Source: Devosia ginsengisoli | Lineage (GTDB): Bacteria; Pseudomonadota; Alphaproteobacteria; Rhizobiales; Devosiaceae | Direction of reading: 5' to 3' | Length of the DNA: 64,000 nucleotides | Assembly (NCBI RefSeq): GCF_007859655.1 | Contig: NZ_CP042304.1 | Location: 930,001 to 994,000, forward strand | Shown here: positions 11,134 to 20,135 of the stretch, piece by piece | Layout of the letters: each line of letters begins with the position of its first letter | Position numbering within the stretch: the stretch's first letter is position 1 | The notes under the pieces: generated by a model | Seen by the model: the letters and a program-made list of their open reading frames with translations, nothing else | Told to the model about the DNA's origin: nothing | The model's database searches: none | Position numbers and translations under genes: made by a program

Positions 11134-11655
11134 TTACCGGGAGAAGGGCACCTCGGCGCGGAGGCTGTCGCCGCTTTCGACATAGACCACTTCGAACACC
11201 ACATTGATGGCGTCGTCATTGAGGCTGATCTGGGCGGAAATGTTGAGGTCCTTGCCCTCTTCGTCCTTGTCGCGCTCGCGCAGGTTGAAGATGAGGCCAT
11301 TGCCGCGTTTCTGGCCCACGGCAATGCCGGTAAAGGTGGCGTTGGAGCTCATGGCGGCCTCGAAGCGCCGGCTGGCCTCGACATAGGCCATGGTGCCCGC
11401 CACCGAAAGCTGCGTGCCGGCCAGGGTGCAGCGGCCGTTGTAATTGACCTTCTGCTGATTGCCCTGGGTCAGCGACATACGGCAGACCACCGTTTCGGTA
11501 TTGGCGCCGATCAACACGCCGCGCCCGCGCCATTCCCCGATATAGGATTGCAGCAGGGCCACATCGGCCGGGGCTGAAAGCGCCGGGCCCGCGCCGCAGA
11601 GAGCCAGCAGGCCTGCCAGCGCGGCGGCGCGCCACCGGGATGCGAAAGAAGTCAT
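11134..11655 (-). CDS. secreted hypothetical protein
   Basis: A 173-residue protein with a clear Sec signal peptide (MTSFASRWRAAALAGLLALC, then GAGPALSA before the mature part), so periplasmic or surface. The mature part is beta-rich, with Y-I-G-E-W-R-G-R-G at its start, and reads like a small barrel or lipocalin-like fold, but I recognise no named family. I start it at ATG 11653-11655; an in-frame start 16 codons earlier would bury the signal peptide. It lies between the diguanylate cyclase and the RND exporter, all on the minus strand. Confidence 0.8.
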   Translation of the reverse strand: MTSFASRWRAAALAGLLALCGAGPALSAPADVALLQSYIGEWRGRGVLIGANTETVVCRMSLTQGNQQKVNYNGRCTLAGTQLSVAGTMAYVEASRRFEAAMSSNATFTGIAVGQKRGNGLIFNLRERDKDEEGKDLNISAQISLNDDAINVVFEVVYVESGDSLRAEVPFSR

Positions 11656-11832
11656 TGCACTTAGCCTCCAGTGAATCATGCCTGCGGCAGATCTCGAAAT
11701 CATGCCCCCCGGCAGATTTCATCCCCAAACCTTCCCGATAATCCGCCGCCGGCAAACCCCGATCTGGGGGACGGCGTCAGAATCAGCCGAGCTATGTAAG
11801 CGGGCGCCACTGCGGCCCGCAAGCGCCGCTCG

Positions 11833-14226
11833 CTATACCGTGTGCGGATGGCCGCCCTCCGTGCCGCCATCGCCGGTCGCGGTGTCCCCGGTCGGATCGT
11901 CGGGGGTCGCGTCGTGATCGACGGTGCGCACCTTTATCTTGCCCAGCGGCTGGAAGAACTTGCCACCCGCCGCCAGCAGAGCCGGCAGAATGAACAGGTC
12001 CCCGATAACAGCGAAAGCGAGGGTGGAGACGAAGAGCGTGCCGAACAGCGCCACCTGCGGCAATTCGGAGAAGGTGACGATGACAACGCCCGAGCACAGG
12101 ATGATTGTCGTGGCAACGATGGCCCCGCCAATGCGATCCAGCGTGTGCTTGACCGCTTCGAGATGCGGGCGTCCTTCCTCACGGCGTGAATGCAGATAAT
12201 GCGACAGGAAATGCACCGTATCGTCCACCGCGATGCCGAAGGCGATGGTGAGGGCGATGACCGTGGTCAGTTGCAGGCCCTGGCCGCTGAGATAGAGCCA
12301 GGCAATGGTGCCCAGTACGGGAAAGAGGTTGGGAATGGCCGAGGCCAGGGCGACCCGGAAGGATTGGAAGGCGAAGCCGATCAGGGCGATATTGACCAGC
12401 ACCGACCCCGTGAGGTCGAGTTGCAATCCGGTGACGATCTGGTCGGTGGCATAAGTGGTGAGAATGCGGAAGCCGCCGATTTCGGCGCCGTCTATGCCAG
12501 CCGCCCGCATCTCGGCGGTGACATTCTCGACCAGGAGCTTCAGATCTTCGGAATCGATAATGGTCGGCATGAAGCCGGTGACAAGCGCCTGCGATCCGTC
12601 ATCGGTCACGAAGCGCTTGCGCATGAAGGTGCCGACGGCATCGAACACCTCTTCGCGGGTAAAGCCGCTATCGGTGTAATTGGTCAGCGCCGCGGCGGAG
12701 ATGACCTTGTTCTGCCCGAGATGGCTTTCGAGGATTTCATGGACCTTGCGAATGGTCTCGAAATCGCGCGGGGTGACATTGGGGTCGTTATCGGCCAGCG
12801 GCACGCGGATATAGAGCGGCGCCACGCCCCCCACGCCATCGTCGATCTCCTCGGCCGCGGTCAATGCGGTCGAATCCTTGGCCACGAAATCCTCGAAGGA
12901 GAAATGCGGCTTGATCAGCACGTAGGGGATGAACAGCACCAGCGTGACGACAATGGCCAGGATGGACAGCAGGCGCCCGAAGCGGCTGGCGATGAACCAG
13001 GCGAGGGGCAGGGGGGCCGTCAATACCAGGCTGGAACGCTTGGGGGCCTTGAAGCCGAGCCGCACGGCGGCTTTAAGCATCAGCGGCAGGAAGGTCATCA
13101 GGCACACGAACAGCAGGAACGTGCCGATGCCGCCGGCAATGGAGAATTCGCGGATGCCCTGGCCCGGTGTGAACCAGAGCGAGGCGAAGCTGACCAAAGT
13201 GGTCAGCATGGTGAGGCCCGCCGCGGGGCCGACCAACTTGACCGTGGCATCCACCGCCTTGTTGGGCTCCATGCCGTCGCGCCAATAGGCCAGCCAGTTG
13301 AAGATGAAGAACATCGACTCCGCAAAGCTGATCACCAGCACCAAAGTCGTGACGATGATGGTGAGGAAGGAGAAGGAGCCGAAGAACAGGAGGATTATGC
13401 CCATCGACCACATCACCGCCAGGAACGGCGTGGCTGCGACCAATAGCGCGCCGGGTAGCGAGCGGAGGGCGAGCAGGGCGATGATGGCGCCGAGCCCGAA
13501 ACCCCAGACGGTGAACTTGACCTGGTCGTCCACCGCGGCATTGAGCATTTCCGAGGTCCAGATCGGCGGGCCGGTCAGCTCGATGGAAATGTTCTCGTCC
13601 TGATAGGGCACGATCGTGTCGCGCAGGGAGGCGATCATGCGTTTGGTGCCGTCGCCCTTGGTCATCTCCTGATTGGGGAACATGATGAGCACCACGCCGC
13701 TCAGATCCGGCGTGATGAGGTTGCGCATCATCGGGTCGTTCTGCTGCAGGTCGCTCAGCGCGATGGCAACTTCGCCGAAATCGTCCATGCCCTCGGGCAC
13801 GGCCGGCACCGAACCGCCGCGGCCATCGGGCTTGCGCAGGGTGAAGGGCGACATGGTGCCTACGGCGAATTCATTGAGCTCGAGATCGAAGGCCAGTTCG
13901 CGCACGCGCTCCAGCGTTTCGGGCTCGGTCAGGCGCGGGGAGGAGACCAGCACATAGATGTCATTCTCGAAGGTGCCGAAGGTTTCCGAGAGCTGGGCAT
14001 AGGCATCGTAATGCTCGCCGGAATGGGCATAGACGCGCAGCAGGTCGCCATCGACATTGGCGCGGGGGATCTGCGTGAAGCAGAGGATGGAGAAGGCCAG
14101 CACGGCCAGTGCCACGGCGCGCGGATAGCGCAAAGTGGTGAGGCCAATATATTCGAGGCCGAAGCCGATGGATCGATCATAAGCGAAAAGCGCCCAAAGG
14201 CGGCTGAAGAACGATCCAACTGACAC
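11833..14226 (-). CDS. RND superfamily / MMPL-type transporter
   Basis: A 797-residue membrane protein with the repeated RND layout: one N-terminal helix (YPRAVALAVLAFSILCF), a large periplasmic domain (about 60-230), five helices, a second periplasmic loop and five more helices with IAFGIAVDDTVHFLSHY near the proton-relay region, ending in an acidic tail. It is in the MMPL/HpnN-like group that moves lipids or hydrophobic compounds; the substrate is not readable. I choose GTG 14226 (VSVGSFFSRLWALF). The frame stays open to 14439, but those extra 71 codons run through a family B repeat (PTRGEG) and lack a signal or domain. Confidence 0.85.
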   Translation of the reverse strand: MSVGSFFSRLWALFAYDRSIGFGLEYIGLTTLRYPRAVALAVLAFSILCFTQIPRANVDGDLLRVYAHSGEHYDAYAQLSETFGTFENDIYVLVSSPRLTEPETLERVRELAFDLELNEFAVGTMSPFTLRKPDGRGGSVPAVPEGMDDFGEVAIALSDLQQNDPMMRNLITPDLSGVVLIMFPNQEMTKGDGTKRMIASLRDTIVPYQDENISIELTGPPIWTSEMLNAAVDDQVKFTVWGFGLGAIIALLALRSLPGALLVAATPFLAVMWSMGIILLFFGSFSFLTIIVTTLVLVISFAESMFFIFNWLAYWRDGMEPNKAVDATVKLVGPAAGLTMLTTLVSFASLWFTPGQGIREFSIAGGIGTFLLFVCLMTFLPLMLKAAVRLGFKAPKRSSLVLTAPLPLAWFIASRFGRLLSILAIVVTLVLFIPYVLIKPHFSFEDFVAKDSTALTAAEEIDDGVGGVAPLYIRVPLADNDPNVTPRDFETIRKVHEILESHLGQNKVISAAALTNYTDSGFTREEVFDAVGTFMRKRFVTDDGSQALVTGFMPTIIDSEDLKLLVENVTAEMRAAGIDGAEIGGFRILTTYATDQIVTGLQLDLTGSVLVNIALIGFAFQSFRVALASAIPNLFPVLGTIAWLYLSGQGLQLTTVIALTIAFGIAVDDTVHFLSHYLHSRREEGRPHLEAVKHTLDRIGGAIVATTIILCSGVVIVTFSELPQVALFGTLFVSTLAFAVIGDLFILPALLAAGGKFFQPLGKIKVRTVDHDATPDDPTGDTATGDGGTEGGHPHTV

Positions 14227-14360
14227 GGCGACCCCGACTCCGCGAAATACGGCAACAAATTGGCGCGATTTCGGCGGGTTGTCACCATGGCGGCCGGCAA
14301 TGGCCGGTGTTCGGGGGATGATTGTTGCAAGAATGCCTGCGGATGGGTTGGCCCACAGGT

Positions 14361-14512
14361 TACCTTCTCCCCTCGTGGGAGAAGGTGCCCCGAAGGGGCG
14401 GATGAGGGGGCGCTGAGCGATCCACGGGCTTTGAAGCATGGGATGGCGCAGACCCCCTCACCCGGTTTTCGCTGAACGCGAAAAACCACCCTCTCCCACA
14501 AGGGGCGAGGGG
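14361..14512. repeat. intergenic element, family B
   Basis: Same composite palindrome as 9161-9312: CCTTCTCCC...GGGAGAAGG, the GCCCCGAAGGGGCGGATGAG segment and a terminal CCCTCTCCCACAAGGGGC unit. It fills most of the 305-bp gap between the exporter start and the qorB-like gene. The two ends are inverted relative to each other. Confidence 0.75.
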
Positions 14513-14531
14513 GCTTCGAGCTTGGGGCGGC

Positions 14532-15410
14532 TTATTGTGCCAGCGCCGCCTTGTTCTCTTCCAGAAACGCCACCAGCGCCTGTGGTTTGCGGCCGGAATA
14601 GCGTTCGACGACATCTGTGGTGATGGCGTGGTAGCCGGCGGCGGCGTCGCGGTCGAAGGCAACCAAAAGGGCGGCATAGAAGGCGGGCAGGCCGGCGGCT
14701 TCGAGGCCCGCCTGCAATTGCTCGGCCGTGAGACCGACGCGGGCGACGGGCTTGCCGGTCAGCCTGGTATAGAGCGCTGCGACCTCGGCCTGGGTGACCG
14801 GGGCAGGGCCGGTGACGTCGACAATGTCCCTGCCGCTGGCCGAGAGCAGGGCGCCGGCGGCGGTGCGGGCAGTGTCGGCGCGGGTGACATAGTTGCGGCC
14901 ACCGCCCTCGGTGGCGTCGAACAACTGGCCGCTGGCCAGGGCTGCACCGGCGCCGACAAGGGTCATGTCGGCATAGATGTGATTGCGCAGCAGGGTGAAA
15001 TCGAGGCCCGAGGCGGCGATGGCCTGCTCGGTCCAGTAATGGTCGGCAATGCCGCCGGCATCGGCATTGGGCCGGGCATGGGGCGCCGAGGTATAGGCGA
15101 GATAGCTGACGCCGGCCGCCTTGGCTGCGGCAACCGCCGCGGTCTGCTGTTCGCGGCGGTTGGGCGCGACGGTGCTGATGATCAGCGCCCGGTCGACCCC
15201 GGCAAAACCGGTGACGAGCGAGGCGGCATCGTCGAAATCGAGACGACGGACTTCCACGCCCTGGGCGGCGATATCGGCAAGCTGGGCCGGATCGCGCGTG
15301 CCGGCGACCACTTTCGTTGCGCCGCGCGCCAGCAATTCGGCCGCGGCCAGCCGGCCGAATTGGCCGGCGGCGCCGGTGACCAGCAATGTCTTGTCCTTGA
15401 AATCAGTCAT
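14532..15410 (-). CDS. NmrA-like NAD(P)-binding quinone oxidoreductase (QorB/YtfG type)
   Basis: A 292-residue atypical short-chain dehydrogenase. The N-terminal LLVTGAAGQFGRLAAAELLA is the G-x-x-G-x-x-G Rossmann loop, and YLAYTSAPHA and FTLLRNHIYAD are NmrA/QorB-family blocks. E. coli QorB (YtfG) reduces quinones with NADPH. It is transcribed away from an HxlR regulator at 15548, the same divergent arrangement as qorB and its HxlR regulator in E. coli, which supports the assignment. A cytosolic redox or electrophile-stress enzyme. Confidence 0.88.
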   Translation of the reverse strand: MTDFKDKTLLVTGAAGQFGRLAAAELLARGATKVVAGTRDPAQLADIAAQGVEVRRLDFDDAASLVTGFAGVDRALIISTVAPNRREQQTAAVAAAKAAGVSYLAYTSAPHARPNADAGGIADHYWTEQAIAASGLDFTLLRNHIYADMTLVGAGAALASGQLFDATEGGGRNYVTRADTARTAAGALLSASGRDIVDVTGPAPVTQAEVAALYTRLTGKPVARVGLTAEQLQAGLEAAGLPAFYAALLVAFDRDAAAGYHAITTDVVERYSGRKPQALVAFLEENKAALAQ

Positions 15411-15547
15411 GTCATGTCTCCTGCTTGCCCCGCTTGCGGCACAGGCCAGCGGAGAGTAAGTATCGAAAGGAGAGTGCTATCTAGTCTGCGCGGGGCGCGG
15501 CGAAAAGGAGGCACTTTTGCCGCATAACGTTACCTGGAGGTGCCCCC

Positions 15548-15952
15548 ATGCTCAGCGCGCTGGAAGAAGCCGGTCTCTACATTGCCAAATGGGCCGAACA
15601 GAATAGCGGCGGCTCGCTGACGGATTGCCCGGTGCGTGGCGTGCTGGACCGGATCAGCGACAAATGGAGCATGCTGCTGGTCATGACGCTGGCCGATGGC
15701 CCGCGGCGCTTCAACCAGATCCGGCGCGAAGTGCCCGATATTTCCCAGAAGATGCTGACCCAGACCCTGCGCGACCTGCAGCGCGACGGGCTGGTGGCGC
15801 GGCGCGTCTACGATACCAAGCCGCCCTCGGTGGAATACCGGCTGACCCCCATGGGCGAGTCTATCATCGTGCCCTTCGGGCACCTGATCGAATGGGCCAG
15901 CGAGAACCACAGGCGGATCACCGCGTCGCGGGTGGAATTCGACGCCGCCTGA
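15548..15952 (+). CDS. HxlR family transcriptional regulator (QorR-like)
   Basis: A 134-residue winged-helix protein of the HxlR (DUF24) family: [71 protein letters not shown]. The cysteine in the N-terminal C-P-V is the residue that senses quinones or oxidants in QorR/YodB-type members. It diverges from the qorB-like gene across 137 bp, so it probably represses that gene and itself until oxidised (inferred). An AGGAGG-like TGGAGG precedes the start. Confidence 0.92.
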   Translation: MLSALEEAGLYIAKWAEQNSGGSLTDCPVRGVLDRISDKWSMLLVMTLADGPRRFNQIRREVPDISQKMLTQTLRDLQRDGLVARRVYDTKPPSVEYRLTPMGESIIVPFGHLIEWASENHRRITASRVEFDAA

Positions 15953-15956
15953 CGCG

Positions 15957-16292
15957 TCAGGGATAGGTTACGGATACCGGCGGAAAGCGCAGGGATTCGG
16001 CGGCGCAGGCATGCCACTCCATGTCGGCATTGGCCTCGCTTTCGCGGCCATAGCACCAGTCCTGTGCATTGAGCGCGGCGCCATAGATTGAGCGGGACAC
16101 GCAGGCGACCTGGATTTCCACGTCGTCGCTGGTGGAGAGCCGGCATTGCCCGTCGGCGGCATCATAGAGCGCGATCAGTTCCTCCGGCGTTTCGGTGGCG
16201 CCGGAGAAATCCAGCGGGCTTTGGGCCGACGTCGCGCCGCAAGCGGCCAGCAGGACGGCGATGGAGAGCAGATAGCGGCCTGATCTAGGCAT
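15957..16292 (-). CDS. putative lipoprotein, hypothetical
   Basis: A 111-residue protein starting at ATG 16290-16292. MPRSGRYLLSIAVLLAAC ends in a lipobox-like L-A-A-C, so lipid anchoring at Cys18 is likely. The mature part has five cysteines that could form disulfides (QCRLST, VACVSRS, DWCYGRE, HACAAES). No family recognised. Its start overlaps the end of the upstream membrane-protein gene by 8 bp, so the two are probably translationally coupled. Confidence 0.75.
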   Translation of the reverse strand: MPRSGRYLLSIAVLLAACGATSAQSPLDFSGATETPEELIALYDAADGQCRLSTSDDVEIQVACVSRSIYGAALNAQDWCYGRESEANADMEWHACAAESLRFPPVSVTYP

Positions 16293-16542
16293 CTCGATTC
16301 CTTTGGCGTTTGGCCAGCCTCGACCACACGACAAGGCTGGCGAAATACAGCAGGATGCCGCCAATGGGCATGACATAGACGGCGGCAACCAGTTCGCACG
16401 AGCCGTCCTGGCAGGTGCCGAGAAAGCCCAGGCGGGCAAGGAGCAGCCCGGCACCCAGAGCGAGGCCACAACTGGCGACGAGGATCACGGCGAGGATCAG
16501 TACCCGCAATCCGGCGCCCAAAGCGACGGATGGTCCATCCAT
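16285..16542 (-). CDS. small two-helix membrane protein, hypothetical
   Basis: 85 residues starting MDGPSVALGAGLRVLILAVI at 16542, with GGAAACC purines upstream. Two strong transmembrane segments (about 13-42 and 53-73) are joined by a loop with C-x-x-x-x-C (GTCQDGSCEL), which may face the periplasm. It ends RLAKRQRNRDA. The stop codon lies just inside the following lipoprotein gene. An envelope role is likely, but no function can be assigned. Confidence 0.7.
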   Translation of the reverse strand: MDGPSVALGAGLRVLILAVILVASCGLALGAGLLLARLGFLGTCQDGSCELVAAVYVMPIGGILLYFASLVVWSRLAKRQRNRDA

Positions 16543-16616
16543 GAGGTTTCCTTCTTCCGCGGCGACTCGATCAGGGTCGGCCGCAAAGATGACGAGAATT
16601 TGATCCGGCCGGACGG

Positions 16617-17663
16617 CTAGAGGATGAGATTGGGCAGCACCAGCTGTTCCCAGAGCCGCTGCGGGCCTTCCTCGGCGCCTGATGTGTCGTAGAGACCGGC
16701 CAGGACGACGCAGGCCAGGCCCGCTTCGGGCAGAACGAACAGGCGCTGGCCGCCATTGCCGAAGCCGGCAACGCTTTGCGTGCCGGCGGCAAAGGCGGGC
16801 GGCGTGGCGCTGTCGAGATACCAGAGATAGCCATAGGCCTGGCCCCAACTGGTCGTAGTGCGCGGCGTCCAGCTTTGCGCGAGCCATGCGGCTGGCACCA
16901 CGGTGCGACCCTCATGGCGGCCGCCATTGGCCAGCATGGCGCCGATGCGCAGCAGGTCGAGGGCACCGAGCCGTAGGCCGGCGGCGGCGGAATAATTGCC
17001 ATCCATGCCGGCGAACCATTCGCTATTGGTGATGCCCAGCGGGGTGAACAGGTTGTCCTGGGCAAAGGCTGTCAGCCGCTGGCCCGAACCACGTTCGATC
17101 AGCGCCCCCAGCAAGGCTACGGCGCCGCCCGAATAAATCCAACGCGCGCCCGGCGCGGCGACGATCGGGCGATCGAGGGTGAAGCGATAGCGATCCGGGG
17201 CGAATTCCATGGCGATCTCGGAATTGCGCGCATCGGTATAGGGCAGGCTCTCGTCCCATTCGAGGCCGAGCGTCATGTCCAGGGCATGGGCGACGGTGAG
17301 ACGCCGCCGCGCGGGATCGGCAGCGAGATCGGCATATTCGGGGAAGCTGTCGACTATGGGCGCGTCGAGGCCGGGGACGAGGCCACGATCCAGCGCGATG
17401 CCATAGAGCAGGCCGACAATGCTCTTGGTGACGGAGCGCAGGTCATGCAGGCGTTCGCCGGTGAAGGCGATGAGGCCGAGGTCGCCCACGGCGATCTGCT
17501 GGTCATTGCCGGTGAAGTAGCGTTCCAGCACCAGCCGGCCATGGCGGCAGACGGCTATAGCATGGATGGCGCCCAGCGTGCCGCCAGACACCATGGCATC
17601 CAGCTTTTCCGCGATATCGGGCGAAAATCCCTGCGAATCCGGCTCGCTCCTCATCCAATCCAT
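16617..17663 (-). CDS. serine hydrolase, class C beta-lactamase family
   Basis: A 348-residue penicillin-binding-protein-like esterase. S-V-T-K (in LHDLRSVTKSIVGLLYGIAL) is the nucleophile motif S-x-x-K; YSGG (WIYSGGAVALLGALIERGSG) provides the tyrosine of the second motif; the third looks like GFGNGGQ in place of K-T-G/H-x-G. There is no signal peptide, so it is probably cytosolic and an esterase or peptidase rather than a resistance beta-lactamase. It is a single minus-strand gene followed by the small membrane/lipoprotein pair. Confidence 0.88.
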   Translation of the reverse strand: MDWMRSEPDSQGFSPDIAEKLDAMVSGGTLGAIHAIAVCRHGRLVLERYFTGNDQQIAVGDLGLIAFTGERLHDLRSVTKSIVGLLYGIALDRGLVPGLDAPIVDSFPEYADLAADPARRRLTVAHALDMTLGLEWDESLPYTDARNSEIAMEFAPDRYRFTLDRPIVAAPGARWIYSGGAVALLGALIERGSGQRLTAFAQDNLFTPLGITNSEWFAGMDGNYSAAAGLRLGALDLLRIGAMLANGGRHEGRTVVPAAWLAQSWTPRTTTSWGQAYGYLWYLDSATPPAFAAGTQSVAGFGNGGQRLFVLPEAGLACVVLAGLYDTSGAEEGPQRLWEQLVLPNLIL

Positions 17664-17787
17664 GCGCGTCCCTCCCGTGCGGAGGCAAGTTGACAGGGAT
17701 TTGGCAAGATGGGGAAGCGATATGTGCCCGCGCTGCGGATTTCGCTACTATGGCCGGGCCGGCGATGCAGCCCTGTGAGATTGAGCC

Positions 17788-18153
17788 ATGACCGATCACG
17801 CGACGCCCAACCTGCCATCCCGCGACTTCGATGCGACCGCGCGCTTCTATGCTGCGCTCGGCTTCACCGAAAGCTGGCGCGATCCGGACTGGATGATCCT
17901 GCGGCGGGGCGGGCTGCAACTCGAATTCTTCCTGCTGGCCGAACTCGACCCGGCAACCAGCTCATTCGCCTGCTGCCTGCGGCTCGACGATCTCGATGGT
18001 TTTTACGCCGCCTGCCGGGCGGCCGGCATTCCCGAGGCCAGCACGGGGTGGCCGCGCCTGCACCCGCCGCGCCTCGAGGACTGGGGCGGAACGGTGGGCT
18101 ATCTGGTCGATCCCGACTGCACGCTGTTGCGGCTGGTGCAGAATTCCGGTTGA
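17788..18153 (+). CDS. VOC family protein (bleomycin resistance/glyoxalase-like)
   Basis: 121 residues with the beta-alpha-beta-beta-beta VOC layout: PNLPSRDFDATARFYAALGF at the N-terminus, LQLEFFLL in the middle and GYLVDPDCTLLRLVQ at the end. The pattern matches bleomycin-binding proteins, which sequester the drug as dimers, but VOC proteins are varied and substrate is unknown. It lies upstream of, and co-oriented with, the ArsR-MFS pair, 65 bp before it. Confidence 0.85.
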   Translation: MTDHATPNLPSRDFDATARFYAALGFTESWRDPDWMILRRGGLQLEFFLLAELDPATSSFACCLRLDDLDGFYAACRAAGIPEASTGWPRLHPPRLEDWGGTVGYLVDPDCTLLRLVQNSG

Positions 18154-18155
18154 TC

Positions 18156-18185
18156 GCAAAGAAAGTTTTGCAAAGATTTGTTTGC
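18156..18185 (+). promoter_or_regulatory. tandem palindromic operator, GCAAA-N6-TTTGC twice
   Basis: GCAAA-N6-TTTGC at 18156-18171 overlaps a second copy at 18170-18185, sharing the central GC. The tandem site ends 33 bases before the ArsR-type gene. A wider palindrome (ATCGCAAA at 18153-18160 with TTTGCGAT at 18181-18188) encloses it. It is probably the autoregulatory operator of that gene and its MFS partner. Confidence 0.55.
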
Positions 18186-18218
18186 GATGATATGACGGAC
18201 CCATAGCGAGGTCCTGTC

Positions 18219-18830
18219 ATGTCCGAAAAAACCCTGCGCGATATCAGCAGTGTCGTTCCCGATGCTACGGCGCTCAAGGCGCTGGCCCATCCCTTGCGAC
18301 TGCGCATGCTGGGCCTGCTGCGCATCGAGGGGCCGGCCACCGCGTCGGGACTGGCGGCGCGGCTGGGGCTGAATTCGGGGGCGACGAGCTACCATTTGCG
18401 GCAGCTGGCGCAGCACGGCTTCATCGAGGAGGACGCCGAACGCGGCAGCCAGCGCGACCGCTGGTGGCGGGCGCGGCACGAGGCGACCAATGTCATGCCC
18501 GCAAATGCGGAAGGCGAGGCGCTGGAACTGGGGCTGGCTTTCGAGCGGGCCGCCCTGCATGGGCAGATGCGGCAGATGCAGCGCGCTCAGGCCGCCTATC
18601 CCGACCTGCCGCAGGAGTGGCGGCAGGCTTCCACGGTCAGCGACTATACGATCCCCCTGACCGCCGAGGCCGCCAAGGCGCTGGTGGAAAAGCTGCAGAC
18701 CGTGCTGTGGGAGGCCATGGCGGCCGCTCCGGCTCTGGGCACGCCGCTGCCGCAGGATATGCGGCCCTTCACCGTGGTCCTGCATGCGGCGCCCCATGTT
18801 GGCGAACCGGCGGCGGGAGAGGGGGAATGA
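18219..18830 (+). CDS. ArsR-type winged-helix transcriptional regulator
   Basis: A 203-residue regulator: ALKALAHPLRLRMLGLLRIE, then ASGLAARLGLNSGATSYHLR as recognition helix, LAQHGFIEEDAERG as wing and R-D-R-W-W-R-A. The C-terminal half (100-200) is helical and longer than metal-sensing ArsR proteins, with no metal-binding cysteine cluster, so it likely senses an organic ligand. Its stop overlaps the MFS start (ATGA), so the pair is one operon. The tandem GCAAA-N6-TTTGC operator lies immediately upstream. Confidence 0.9.
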   Translation: MSEKTLRDISSVVPDATALKALAHPLRLRMLGLLRIEGPATASGLAARLGLNSGATSYHLRQLAQHGFIEEDAERGSQRDRWWRARHEATNVMPANAEGEALELGLAFERAALHGQMRQMQRAQAAYPDLPQEWRQASTVSDYTIPLTAEAAKALVEKLQTVLWEAMAAAPALGTPLPQDMRPFTVVLHAAPHVGEPAAGEGE

Positions 18831-20047
18831 ATATTCACCGCGCCTTCGTCGCGCTGGCCGGCGCTACGGTGCTGTCCACATCGGGTACGCGGCTTTCCGC
18901 CATCGCCATTCCGTGGCTGGTGCTGACCACGACAGGCAGCCCGGTTCTGACCGGGCTCGCCGGCTTTGCCGAAATGCTGCCCTATGTGCTGGCCAAGGCG
19001 CTGGGCGGGCCACTCATCGACCGCATCGGCGCCAGGCGGATCGCCATCTGGTGCGATTACCTGTCGACGATCGGGGTGGCGCTGGTGCCCTTGTTCTATT
19101 GGGCGGGGCTGCTCTCCATCTGGGTACTGCTGCCATCGGTGGCGCTGATCGGCGCCTTGCGCGCGCCGTCCGACGCGGCCAAGCAGGCGCTGGTGCCCAC
19201 GGTCGCGGCTCTGGGCAAGGTGCCGCTGGAGCGCGTCACCGGCGTCATGGGCGCCAGCGACCGGCTGGCCGGCACTGTTGGCGCGGCGGCGGCGGGCGGG
19301 CTGATTGCGCTACTCGGGCCGGCGCCGGCTTTGCTGGCCAATGCCGTGGCGTTTCTGCTCTCCGCGCTGGTCGTGGCGATCGGCATTCCCCGCCACGAGG
19401 CACCGGCGCGCGACCGTTCGACCAGCTATCGCACCGAACTCGCGGCCGGCTGGACCGTGCTGCGCAGCGACCCGGTCTTGCGGGCGCTGGTCATCATGAT
19501 CGCCATCACCAACCTGTTCGACCAGGCCTATGCCACGGTGCTGCTGCCGGTCTGGGTGCGGACGGCGGGGCTCGACGTGACCTGGGTCGGCATTTTTCTC
19601 GCCGCCTTTTCCGGGGCATCGATCGTCGGCGCCGGCATTGCCGCGGCCATCGGCGAGCGCCTGCCGCGGCTGACCGTCTATACGATCGGGTTCCTGTGCG
19701 CCGGGCCGATGCCCTTGGCCATCTTCGCCATGGATGCCGCGCTGCCGGTGCTTGTCGGCGTGCTTGTCGTGAGCGGCTTTGCCGCCGGCTTCCTCAACCC
19801 CATCCTCGGGGTGATCCTGTTCGAGCGCATTCCGTCCGCCATGGTGGGCCGGGTGATCGCGCTGTTCGGCGCGCTGGCCTGGGGCCTGATGCCGTTTGGC
19901 GGGCTCTATGCTGGGCTATTGGTCGACAATCTGGGCATCGTCGTCGCGCTGGGCATAACGGGATTGCTCTACCTTTTGGCCACGCTGGCGCCCGTCGCCA
20001 TACCCAGCTTTCGCCAGATGCGGCGCAAACCGCTGGTCCCGGCCTGA
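18827..20047 (+). CDS. MFS transporter, probable drug exporter
   Basis: 406 residues with about 12 hydrophobic segments. GGPLIDRIGARRIAIWCDYL is the MFS motif A region after helix 2, and RSDPVLRALVIMIAITNLFD opens the second half. The N-terminus MNIHRAFVALAGATVLSTSG and the fold fit the DHA3/MefA-like group of drug exporters. It starts at ATG 18827, overlapping the ArsR gene by four bases, so its expression is very likely controlled by that regulator. Substrate unknown. Confidence 0.88.
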   Translation: MNIHRAFVALAGATVLSTSGTRLSAIAIPWLVLTTTGSPVLTGLAGFAEMLPYVLAKALGGPLIDRIGARRIAIWCDYLSTIGVALVPLFYWAGLLSIWVLLPSVALIGALRAPSDAAKQALVPTVAALGKVPLERVTGVMGASDRLAGTVGAAAAGGLIALLGPAPALLANAVAFLLSALVVAIGIPRHEAPARDRSTSYRTELAAGWTVLRSDPVLRALVIMIAITNLFDQAYATVLLPVWVRTAGLDVTWVGIFLAAFSGASIVGAGIAAAIGERLPRLTVYTIGFLCAGPMPLAIFAMDAALPVLVGVLVVSGFAAGFLNPILGVILFERIPSAMVGRVIALFGALAWGLMPFGGLYAGLLVDNLGIVVALGITGLLYLLATLAPVAIPSFRQMRRKPLVPA

Positions 20048-20135
20048 TCTCCACAGTTACTGGCGTGCATAAATTCGCATATTTCCGCGAAATCGCCTAT
20101 CAAAGGAGCAGCCTAACCAACGTAGAATCATCCCA

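Noticed and set aside
12190..13446. 418-codon plus-strand frame inside the RND exporter
   Set aside because: Glu/Gly/Gln-rich shadow of the membrane-protein gene.
14227..14439. N-terminal extension of the RND exporter
   Set aside because: The extra codons run through a family B repeat and lack a conserved segment; GTG at 14226 is followed directly by the typical N-terminus.
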